From: Magnetospirillum sp.
GTDB taxonomy: Bacteria; Pseudomonadota; Alphaproteobacteria; Rhodospirillales; Magnetospirillaceae
Assembly (NCBI GenBank): GCA_024707145.1
Contig: JANQAI010000008.1
Location: 558,001-622,000 of the forward strand
Direction: 5' to 3'
DNA: 64,000 nucleotides
This document shows, in pieces, positions 7,721-16,450 of this stretch. Within the stretch, counting starts at the first letter, position 1. Every line of letters begins with the position of its first letter. A model generated the notes under the pieces. It had not been told where the DNA came from and made no database searches. It saw nothing but the letters and a program-made list of their open reading frames with translations. The position numbers and the translations under genes are program-made.

Positions 7721-10219
7721 TCAGGCCACGTGCTTGAGGAAACCCTTCAGCGCATCCAGCCGCAATGGCTTGTGCAGCAGATGCAGCCCCTCGTCGACGA
7801 TGCTGCGAATGGTCGCCGGATCGGTATCCCCGGTGAGCACCACCGCCGGCAGGTCCCGCCCGCAGCTGGCGCGCAGGGCCCGGATGGCGTCGATGCCGGT
7901 GGTTCCGCCGGCCAGGCGGAAATCGGCGATCACCAGCTCGGGCCGGCGCTTGCTGCCCAGGCGGAGCGCCTCTTCCACCGTCTCGGCGGTCTCCACCTGA
8001 TGGCCCATTTCGGCCAGCACCATCTCCAGGGCGCGTCGCACCAACTCCTCGTCGTCCACCACCAGGATGCGGCGGGCGGTGTTGGCCATGGGCTCGGAAA
8101 GCACTTCCTCCAGGGTGCATTCCCCGGCCACCGGCAAGGTGATGGTGAAAGCCGAGCCCCTACCGGACAGGGAACGGACATCGACGCGATGGTCGAGCAG
8201 ACTGGCGATGCGCCGAACGATGGCCAGTCCCAGCCCCGTTCCCTTGTCGCGGCGGCGCTCCGGATTGCCCAGTTGGCGGAACTCCTCGAAGATCTCTCCC
8301 AGCTTGTCGGCGGGGATGCCGATGCCGGTATCCAACACCTCGATGCGCACCTGATCGTCGCCCACGCGCCGGCACCCCACCAGGATATGACCCCGCTCGG
8401 TATAGCGTACGGCGTTGGCGACCAGATTGGACAGCACCCGGTCCATCAGCGCCGGATCGGTATGCACCACCGCGCTGGACGATACCACGCGCAGGCGCAG
8501 CCCCTTGGCCTCGGCCTGGATGCGCCAGGCCGCCGCCACCCGCTCCAGCAGCCGGCTGACCGGAATGTCGGAGAGCTTGGGGGTGATCACGCCGGCATCC
8601 AGCCGGGCCACGTCCAGCATGTCGTTCAGCAGGCCGGTCAGGCTTTCCACGCACTGCCCCACCGCCTCCATCACCTGCTCCTCGCGCCCCTGCAGGCGTG
8701 CCTTCAGCACGCCGAGGTAAAGGACAGCGCCTGCAGCGGCTGGCGCAAATCGTGGCTGGCGGCGGCCAGAAAGCGCGTCTTGGCGTCGTTGGCCCGCTCC
8801 GCCTCGTCCACCGCGCGCGCCAGTCCGGCCTCGGCGCGGCGCTGCTCGGTGACGTCCTGGATAGCGCCGATGGTGCGCAGGATGTGGCCTTCCAGATCGC
8901 GGTCGGCGCGCAGGGACACCAGCACCTCACGCACGTCACCCGCCTTGGTGACGTATTGCCCCGGAACGCGGTCCAGGCTGCCCACCCGCAGGAATTCCGG
9001 CCACGCCACCAGCCGCACCTGGGCGCCCGACGCCGAGGTATGGAATTCCCAGGGCGTCCGCCCCAACACCTCGTCGGCGGCATAGCCCAGGGTGCGCAGC
9101 CAGGCATCGTTGACCGCGATCAACCTCTCGTTCTCGTCGAGCACGAACAACATCACCGGCGCCGCCGAGAAGAAGCTGAGGAAACGCGCCTGGGTCTTCT
9201 CCAGTTCCCCGCTGAGCACATCGAGCGCCTGGTAGAGCGCATCCAGCTCGCTGATACCGAACACCCGGCGCGTCGTCGGGCGGTCGCGCAGGAACGGCTG
9301 GGCGATGCTGGTCAAGGCCTGGACCGGGCGCAGGATGCGCCGCGCGATGGTCAGGGCCAGCACCACCGAACCGCCCAGCACCAGGAAACCGAACCCCACG
9401 GTGGTTCCCAGCGTGCCGCGCAGGTTGGCGTCGGAGCCGTCGCGCGGCGCGCCGATGCGGACGGTCCAGCCGGTCAGCGCCGAACGTTCGGTGACAGCCA
9501 GCCAATCGGGGCCGTTGAGGTTGACCGCGTGGGCCGGCACCCGCGCCACCTGCCCGCCCCGGGCGTCGTTGATGGCGGCGAACCAGCCCAGGGATAATTG
9601 CTGGCCCCATAGCAGGCCGGCCAGGCGCTCGGTGCGGATGGCGGCGGCCAGCGCGTAGGCCGTTTGTCCCGCCGCGTCATGCACCGGCACCGCCACCAGC
9701 ACCACCTCTCCGCCCATGGCCGGCGCCTGGGTGGGGGCGGACACCGCCGCGTCGCTGCCGGCCAGCACCTGCCCGATCACGGCGGCGGCCTCGGCATCGA
9801 CCGTGGCGCCGCTGCCCGACGAGGAGGATCTCGCGCGACATGAACACCTGCTGCCCGGCGGCGTTGAACAGCAGCAGCGCCCCCCATTCCGAATGGATCG
9901 CCGCTAATTGGCGCGCCATGGGGGCGAAGCCGGGGATATCGTGGGCGGCCAAGGTGCGCGACAACGCCGCACTGTCCAGGGCGGCGATGGTCAAGCGGAT
10001 TTCCTGGTCCACGGCGATGGTCAAGGCGCGGGCGGCTTCAGCCAGGCCGCGCTCCAGGGCTGCGCGCTCCTGCAGGGAACTCCATACGGTCAAGCCGCCC
10101 GCCCAAAGCAACATGGGGATCAGCGGCGCCAGCACCAGCACCACCAGATGCCGACGCAAGCCACCGCGCAGCGGGGTCAGGGCAGGCAGGCGCACATCCA
10201 TCTTGGAGCGGCGTTCCAT
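7721..10219 (-). CDS. Membrane hybrid histidine kinase (two apparent frameshifts)
   Basis: About 832 residues once two single-base shifts are corrected (near 9815-9830 and in AAA at 8719-8721). Order: transmembrane helix near the N terminus (HLVVLVLAPLIPMLLWAGG), a periplasmic Cache-like sensor of about 230 residues, a second transmembrane helix (FLVLGGSVVLALTIA), a HAMP-like linker, a PAS domain, and HisKA with ASHDLRQPLQALSF. HATPase follows (NLVANAVRYT, DTGIGIPADK, GTGLGLAI), then a C-terminal receiver with VIADFRLAGG and a conserved Lys in LLHKPLRL. The second shift falls exactly behind the HisKA His helix, where one added base gives the normal SFYLGVLKARL. The start is uncertain: 10219, 10201 and 10243 are all possible. 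It is downstream of the NarL-type regulator on the same strand, a likely cognate pair (inference). Confidence 0.85.
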
Positions 10220-10384
10220 CACCGGAGGGTTGGCCCATACCATTGATATTGTCGCCCCAAATCTCCGGCACAGGGCTGCCCGCGCCACCCTCCTGTCTGC
10301 GCAGGACGCTGGCGCTTTTGCGCCCGCGACGGCCGCCGGCCGCTGCCGGCGTTCCGTCGCCCAGGAGCGGGTTGAAGGGGAGGA

Positions 10385-11059
10385 TTAAGCGGTGGGAGTG
10401 GGCTGGCGCGCAAAAGAGCGGTTGGCGGCGATGGCCGCCTGCGTGCGGTTGTTGACGCCCAGCTTTTTCATGATGGACTTCACATGGACCTTGACGGTTC
10501 CTTCCAGCATGCCCAAGGAACGGGCGATCTCCTTGTTGGAATAGCCCAGCGTCAGCAGTTTCAGCACCTGGGTCTCGCGGGGAGTGAGCGACTTGAAGTC
10601 GGGATTGAAATCGCCTGCCTCGTCGAGGGGCGAGCCCTCGTATTGCTCGCCGGCCTCCTCGGTGGCGACCGCCTGGGCAGGCACGTAGAGCTCGCCGGAC
10701 AGCACCAGCGGAAGCACGTGCTTAAGGATTTCGCCGTTGGAGGATTTCAGCACATAGCCGCGCGCCCCGCATTCGATGGCGGAGCGGATGGTGGCGCGCT
10801 GACGCGAACCCGAGACGATGACCACCGGAATGGGCGGCAGGGTGTCGATGAACTTCTTCAGGTCGGCGATGCCGTTGAGGCCAGGCATCATCAGATCAAG
10901 CAGGATCAGATCGAGTTTCGGGGTCTCGTGGGCGATGCGCCGGGTTTCCTCGGCGTTGCTCGCCTGCAAGATGGTGACGTCCTTGCCGTACAGGCTTTCC
11001 AGGGCCAAGGAAATGCCGTAGCGGAACAAGGCATGGTCGTCGGCGATAAGTACTACCAT
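10385..11059 (-). CDS. NarL/FixJ-family response regulator
   Basis: 224 residues. The N-terminal receiver is complete: Asp pair in LIADDHALF, phosphoacceptor in LILLDLMMPGLNG, Ser/Thr switch in VVIVSGSR and the Lys in GYVLKSSNG. A GerE-type HTH follows a linker (LTPRETQVLKLL, EGTVKVHVKSIMKKLGV, NRTQAAI). I prefer the ATG at 11059, 8 nt behind GAAGAGG; a TTG two codons earlier is too close to that site. The upstream 260 bp to the next gene are AT-rich and probably hold its promoter. The membrane hybrid kinase follows on the same strand after about 165 bp. Confidence 0.9.
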   Translation of the reverse strand: MVVLIADDHALFRYGISLALESLYGKDVTILQASNAEETRRIAHETPKLDLILLDLMMPGLNGIADLKKFIDTLPPIPVVIVSGSRQRATIRSAIECGARGYVLKSSNGEILKHVLPLVLSGELYVPAQAVATEEAGEQYEGSPLDEAGDFNPDFKSLTPRETQVLKLLTLGYSNKEIARSLGMLEGTVKVHVKSIMKKLGVNNRTQAAIAANRSFARQPTPTA

Positions 11060-11319
11060 ATTCAAGACCTCTTCAACGGCACAGGCCGCCCGTATCGGTA
11101 TAGCGCGAAACGAAGCAGTGAATAGTCTATCTTTTGGAGACTATCCAAAGCGCCATACTACGAAGTTTCAGGATATCAACCAACACTAGAAGCCGCATCT
11201 TATTGGGTAGGCGCGCCTACCCCACCTTCGCCTCGCACTCGGGTATTTAATTTTAACCACGTTCTTTTCAATCGCTGACTTGCGCGACTGCCGGGCAGGA
11301 GCCTATATGCGCGTCGCCT

Positions 11320-12099
11320 TTATACCTTGGTGATAGCGGCGCGGCGGCGCCACCCTCCCGGTACTTCGTGCGGCTCCCAAGCGACCTCGGCGCGCAGGGG
11401 CAAATGATCGGAAGTGATGCGCGACAAGGGAGTGGCATAGACGGAAAGGCGCTTCAGTCCCGCCCCCGGCCAGGCCCACACGCGGTCCAGCGGCAGCAGG
11501 GGCAGGCGCGAGGGGAAGGTGCGCGGCATCAACGAGACGCCGTAGCGGCGGTCGATGGCGCGCAGAGCGCCGCGCGTGGGCCGCCATTCGTTGAAATCGC
11601 CCATGATCACGGTGGGCATGTCGTCGCCGCCCTCTTCCAGCGCCGCCAGCAGATGGCGCACCTGCAGGCGCCGTTCGGCGGCGTTGAGCCCGAGATGAGT
11701 CACCACCACCCGCAACGGCTGTCCGGCCACGTCCACCTCGGCCAGAATGGCGCCGCGCGGTTCGTAATGGCGTACCGTCAGGTCGGGGCGCCGCACCTCG
11801 CGTACCGGCCAGCGGCTCAGCAGGGCGTTGCCGAACTTGCCCCGCCTTCCCTTGATGTTGGGCCCCGGCACGGCGTTGCAGGCCAGCATGTCAGCCAGGA
11901 AATCCAGTTGCGCCCGCCCATCCACCAGCAGGCGCATGTCCACTTCCTGCAGGCCGATGATGTCGGCGTCCAGGGCCTCGATGACCTCGGCGGTGCGTTC
12001 CGGAGCGTAGCGCCCATCGGTGCCGAAGCAACGATGGATGTTGTAGCTGGCCAGCGACACCGTCAGCGGGGTCAGGCCGGGAGACGGATCTTCGGGCAA
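11320..12099 (-). CDS. Endonuclease/exonuclease/phosphatase family protein
   Basis: 259 residues with all marks of the EEP fold: ASYNIHRCFGTDGR at the start, the metal ligand in IIGLQEVDMRLL, the catalytic His in VVTHLGLNAAERRLQ, the Asn/Asp in VIMGDFNEWRP and the terminal SDHLPLRAEV. Phosphodiester cleavage of a nucleic acid or a lipid head group is the expected reaction. The TTG at 12099 is taken as start because AAGGAGGG lies 9 nt upstream. It follows the phospholipase D-VTT gene by 23 bp on the same strand. The two families are found together in other genomes, which suggests a joint membrane-lipid role (inference). Confidence 0.85.
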   Translation of the reverse strand: MPEDPSPGLTPLTVSLASYNIHRCFGTDGRYAPERTAEVIEALDADIIGLQEVDMRLLVDGRAQLDFLADMLACNAVPGPNIKGRRGKFGNALLSRWPVREVRRPDLTVRHYEPRGAILAEVDVAGQPLRVVVTHLGLNAAERRLQVRHLLAALEEGGDDMPTVIMGDFNEWRPTRGALRAIDRRYGVSLMPRTFPSRLPLLPLDRVWAWPGAGLKRLSVYATPLSRITSDHLPLRAEVAWEPHEVPGGWRRRAAITKV

Positions 12100-12122
12100 G
12101 CGGCCGCGCCCTCCTTCTGCTG

Positions 12123-14283
12123 CTAACCGGACCGCCCCGGCGCCGGAGCGCGGGCGCGGCTGAGCCGGCTGACCACACCCACCTGGGCGGCCAGCACCAG
12201 GGCGACGGCGATCCCCAGGATGGCGATGTTGCCCGGCGAGGGGGATCGTAGCACCACGGCCAAGCGATCCCCGAGCACGCTCATGGCGAAGATGCCCGGC
12301 GCCATGCCGACCCCGGTGCCGATCAGGAAATCGCGCAGGCTCACCGACGACGCCCCGGCGACCACGTTGACTACCGAGAAGCCCGCCACGGGCATCAGCC
12401 GCAGCACCAGCATGGCCATGATGCCATGGCGCGACAGGGCGCGGTTGACCCGGTTGACCCGCCAGCCGGCCAGGCGGCGGACCCGCACCCGCCCCAGCCG
12501 GGCACCCACGGCGTACAATACGGCCGCGCTGGACACCGAGCCCAGCAAGGCCAGCCCGCTGCCCAGCCACGGCCCCAGCAGCAGGCCGCTGAACAGCACC
12601 GCCAGCGAAACCGGAAACCGGACCAGCCCGGCCGCCACGAACAGGGCCGGCACCACCAGCGCCAGCACCGCCTGGCCACGCCAGTCGTTGGCCCAGTCCA
12701 GCAATCCCACCGCCTCGGCCTGCCAGGCCGGCGCCAAGCGGGGCAGCAGGCCCACGGCAAGGCCGAGGCACACCAGCACCGCCGCCACCGCCCGCACTCG
12801 CAGCTTCAGCCCGCGCCGGGCCGAACCGGGCATGGACTGATCCAGGCAGACCAGCGTCTCCACCGGTTCCTCCGGATCGGGCAGTGCGCTCTCGCTCAGC
12901 AATTGCACGATCTCAGCGGGTTCGCGACCATCCAACGGCAACAAGGTACGCCGGCTGCTGCCCAAAGCGGCAACCACTGCGGCGATGCCGCCGCTTGCCG
13001 CCTCGGCGGTCGCCACCTCCGCCGGGGTGGCGCCCAGATGCTCGGCCAGCAGGTCGTGGCGGAACGCGCGGATGGCGGCGCGGATCGAGTCCGACCCGCC
13101 CGCCTCGACGAGGACGTCGCATTCGGTGTCCAGGCCCATGGAGCGGTTGTTGAGGTTGGCCGAACCGATGCGCAGGGCGACGTCATCCACCACCATCAAC
13201 TTGGCGTGCACCTTGACGTCCTCGCCGGCCACGCTGGGATAATAGGCGTGCAGCCGTCCGAAACGGTCGCATTCGTGCAGTTGGCGCAGCAGGCGCGCCC
13301 GCGCCACCCCCCATGGTGGAGCGCTCCACCAGGCTGACCGGTTCGCCCGGATTGACCAGCACGATTTCCGGACAGTCCTCGCGGGCCAACCGGTCTGCCA
13401 GCAGGGCGGCCACGCGGCGCGCCGCGAAATACTGATTTTCCATGTAGATGAAGCGCTGCGCCGAGGCAATCATGTCGGCATAGAGCTGCTCGACCTCGCG
13501 CACCGGAAGCTCGCCGTCCCAGGCCGGGCAGGTGCGGGCGATGGCCACGTCGACGCCGGCGGCCAGCACCGGGACGAAAGGTGGCCAAAGAGCCTGCGGG
13601 TCGCCGGGCAGCACCGGCGCCAGTTCCTCGCCGGTCGCCTGGCGCCAGCGGCGGCGGCCGATTTCCGCCAAGGCGCGCGCCGCCTCGCCGGTCACCATCG
13701 CCATGACGTCGTGGAATGGCGGATAAGCGGAAACGGCCGGGTCGGCACGGCGGGGATCGCGGGGAAGATGTTCGCGGCTGTCCCAGCGCTGTCTGGTCAC
13801 GTCGAGGCCGCCGACGAAGGCCAGGCAATCGTCCACCACCACGATCTTCTGGTGGTGCGAGGCACCCAGGGGATGACTGTCGTCCAGGCGGAAGCGCAGA
13901 CGCCGATGGGTCAGCCAGTTCATCTTCACCAGCCCGGCGAATTCCCGGTTGAAGGCGTAGATCATGGCCGAGTCCCAGATCAGCACATGGGCGCGCAGCC
14001 CCGGCCGGGTCCGGGCGATGTGGTCCAGCAGGGCGCCGATCTCGTTGGGGCCGTCGCCTTCATCGCCGTCGCGCACCAGCCGCGTCCGGCTGTCGAATTC
14101 CCAGCCGATGAACAGGATCGAACGCCGAGCACCCAGCAGCACCTGTTTCAAGGCGCGGAAATAGGCGTCGCCATCCACCGCCACGCCGAAGCGGTCGGCG
14201 CGGGCGACACGCCAGCAATTGCGGCCCGGCTGGGCCAAGGGCGGCCGGATCTCGGCGACACGGCGGTCGAAAGCGACGGTCAT
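12123..14283 (-). CDS. Phospholipase D family protein fused to a VTT/TVP38 membrane domain (frameshift near 13310)
   Basis: About 719 residues after removal of one C from the C6 run at 13307-13312. The N-terminal ~450 residues are a PLD-type enzyme with two HKD motifs: HHQKIVVVDDCLAFVGG and HAKLMVVDDVALRIGSANL. The C-terminal ~220 residues are a polytopic membrane domain of the VTT (TVP38/TMEM64, SNARE-associated Golgi) family, recognisable from FPVSLAVLFSGLLLGPWLG and RLMPVAGFSVVNVVAGAS. Cardiolipin-synthase-like phosphatidyl transfer is the likely activity. I start at the ATG at 14283; a GTG three codons upstream is also open. The EEP gene follows closely. Confidence 0.85.
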
Positions 14284-14330
14284 GAACCCCACATTGGAGC
14301 GTGGGTGCGGCGGCGCAACACGTCACCCCT

Positions 14331-15044
14331 TCAGCGCGAGGCCTGCTGCTGATCGGGGACCGTCAAATCCCCCATCACCTGAGCGGTGAGCTGCCCGTCC
14401 GCCGGCCAGCCCACGGCGCGCTGGTAATCGCGGATGGCCTGGCGGGTGGCCGGCCCGAGAGAACCGTCTACCGGGCCGGCGTAAAGCCCGATCTCGCGCA
14501 ATGTCCGCTGGGCCATCCGCACCTGCTCGGCCCGCACCTGCCCGGGAATCTCGCCGCGCGCCAGCAGGCGCCCCTCTTCGGTGGGGCCGGGCGCCACCAG
14601 GCGGGCGGGTTGCACCACGCCCCGGCGCGGCACCAGCACCACCTGCCGCTCGGCCACCACCGTCCGCACCTGCGGCGGCGTGGTGGCGGGCGGTAGCGGC
14701 GGCGGGGCATCGATCGAGCGCGCCAGGGCCAGTTGCTGCGGGTTCAGCACATGGTCGAGCATCGCGCGCCCATCCGCCGCCTGGGGGTAGCCCTGGCGGG
14801 CGGCCCGGTCGAACCACACCCAGGCCTGCACGAAATCCTGGGGCACGCCGCCGCCCAGGGCGCACAGGCGGCCCATCATGTACTGGGAATCGGCATCGCC
14901 GGCCTCGGCCGCCGGCCGGAACGCGGCGGCGGCGGCGGCGGAGTCGCCCCGCCCCCACGCGGCGATGCCCGAGCGGTAATCAGCCGCCGCCCCTGCCGCC
15001 GACATGGCGAGCAGAACGGCGCCCAGGGCAAAGGCGCGGAGCAT
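14331..15044 (-). CDS. Sel1-repeat / peptidoglycan-binding domain secreted protein
   Basis: 237 residues. A signal peptide (MLRAFALGAVLLAMSAAGAAA) precedes Sel1-type repeats (AAWGRGDSAAAAAAFRPAAE and YMMGRLCALGGGVPQDF, with WFDRAARQGYPQA). A Pro-rich linker follows, then a PG_binding_1 domain at the C terminus (RMAQRTLREIGLYAGPVDG and GPATRQAIRDYQRAVGW). I chose the ATG at 15044 because it begins the signal peptide; an upstream ATG at 15080 adds a charged leader. The protein should sit in the periplasm and contact the cell wall. A partner is not evident. Confidence 0.8.
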   Translation of the reverse strand: MLRAFALGAVLLAMSAAGAAADYRSGIAAWGRGDSAAAAAAFRPAAEAGDADSQYMMGRLCALGGGVPQDFVQAWVWFDRAARQGYPQAADGRAMLDHVLNPQQLALARSIDAPPPLPPATTPPQVRTVVAERQVVLVPRRGVVQPARLVAPGPTEEGRLLARGEIPGQVRAEQVRMAQRTLREIGLYAGPVDGSLGPATRQAIRDYQRAVGWPADGQLTAQVMGDLTVPDQQQASR

Positions 15045-15119
15045 GGCGGCGGCCTCCTCGGCAGGAAAATCACCTGCCATGTCGGCACGCTGCTTGCTCC
15101 TGTCACCCTCTCCCGAAGA

Positions 15120-15906
15120 TCAGGACGCCCGCTCGACCAAGTCACGGTAAGCATGCCAAGAGGCATGGCCGATCAGCGGCAGGGTTACCACCAGCCCGAC
15201 GAAGAACAGGCCTACCCCCCAGCAGGGTGAAGAAGGCGATCAGCCCGGCCCACAAAATCATGGGGCGGGGATTGCGGCGCACCGCGTCCAGGCTGGTGAG
15301 CATGGCGGTCATGGCGTCGCATTCGGGGCGGTCCACCAGCATGGGAATGGCGATGGCGGTCATGGCGAAGACGCCGGCCGCCAGCACCGCCCCGCTCGCC
15401 AGCCCCACCGCCAGGAACGGAACGCTGACCGAGGACAGGAACAGGGCATCCAGCAGATGATCGAGGGAAGGTGGCGCCGAACCGAAGAACAGCATGAACT
15501 CCAGCATGGCCAGCCGCACCCAGGCGATGAAGGCGATGATCAGGAACATGCCCACCAGCCCGATCTGGGCCGGGTTGCGGCGGAACGCCCCCAGGGCGTG
15601 GCCGAAGCTCACCTCGGCGCCGGTGTCCAGCCGCCGGCTGATCTCGTAAAGGCCCACCGCCGCCGCCGGCCCCACCAGGGCGAAACCGAAGGCCAGCGGC
15701 AGGATCAGATAGCCCACGCCCCATTGGTCCAGGCCGAACAGCAGCAGCACACCGCAGGCGGTGAACACCGCGCCGTACACATAGCTGATCCCCGGCTCGG
15801 AACACATGTCCAGCCAGCCGGCCGAAAGCCAACGCCAGGGATGATCCAGCGTGACGGCGCGGATACGGACCCGCTGGGCGCCGTCGGACAGGAAAGTGCT
15901 TTGCAT
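15120..15906 (-). CDS. DUF2189 integral membrane protein (frameshift near 15217)
   Basis: About 261 residues, reconstructed. The ATG at 15906 follows GGAGGAGG. Six or more hydrophobic segments are visible (for example ISYVYGAVFTACGVLLLFGL and YLILPLAFGFALVGPAAAVG), and the order and spacing match DUF2189 proteins. The annotated frame breaks in C6 at 15215-15220; dropping one base gives the family's typical C terminus (GLVVTLPLIGHASWHAYRDL) with a stop at 15120. The function of the family is not established; it is an inner-membrane protein often near respiratory genes. Confidence 0.8.
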
Positions 15907-15984
15907 GGACGCCTCCTCCACCCCCATTGCTTTGGAGGTAGTCAGGCATGGCCGCGGTTTGAAGGGGAAAAAGCGCGCCCGGCG

Positions 15985-16263
15985 TCAGTGGCCGCAGCTG
16001 CAGCCGCCACCGCCGCAATCCTCGTCGGCCGCAGGCTCGTCGGGGCGGTCGCCTTCGCGGAAGATGGCGCCCTGATAGACGCGGACCACGCGCTCGTCGA
16101 AGGAGACGTGAACGTAATTGCGCCCCTCCTCATCCGTCCGCATTTCCATGCCCAAGCGGCCCTGCTCGATGGCGGTGATCACCTCCATCTCGCTGGTGTC
16201 GAGCGCCTTGGCGACGGCGCCGACCAGGGCATTGATCTCGTCGTACATCTCGCGGCTTTCCAT
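15985..16263 (-). CDS. Small acidic protein with a Cys/His-rich C terminus
   Basis: 92 residues with ATG at 16263 behind GGAGAG. The body is acidic and helical at first (REMYDEINALVGAVAKAL), then beta-like (NYVHVSFDERVVRVYQGAIF). It ends in CGGGGCSCGH, three Cys and one His within ten residues, a plausible metal or cluster ligand set. I do not recognise the family. It diverges from the RTX metalloprotease; the 187 bp between them must hold both promoters. Confidence 0.65.
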   Translation of the reverse strand: MESREMYDEINALVGAVAKALDTSEMEVITAIEQGRLGMEMRTDEEGRNYVHVSFDERVVRVYQGAIFREGDRPDEPAADEDCGGGGCSCGH

Positions 16264-16450
16264 GGGGCTCTCCGGACGGATTGGGGCGAATGGGCCTGAC
16301 CATATAGCCGAGCGGCGGCGCCCTGTCACGTGCGCCGCCGCGCCCCATTAATGCCCCATTCTTGCCCAAATGCCCTTAAGCGCCGCTTAGCTCCCCCATC
16401 GATAGGGTCGCGCATCCGAGCAAGTCGACCAACCGATGGAAGGACAACCC

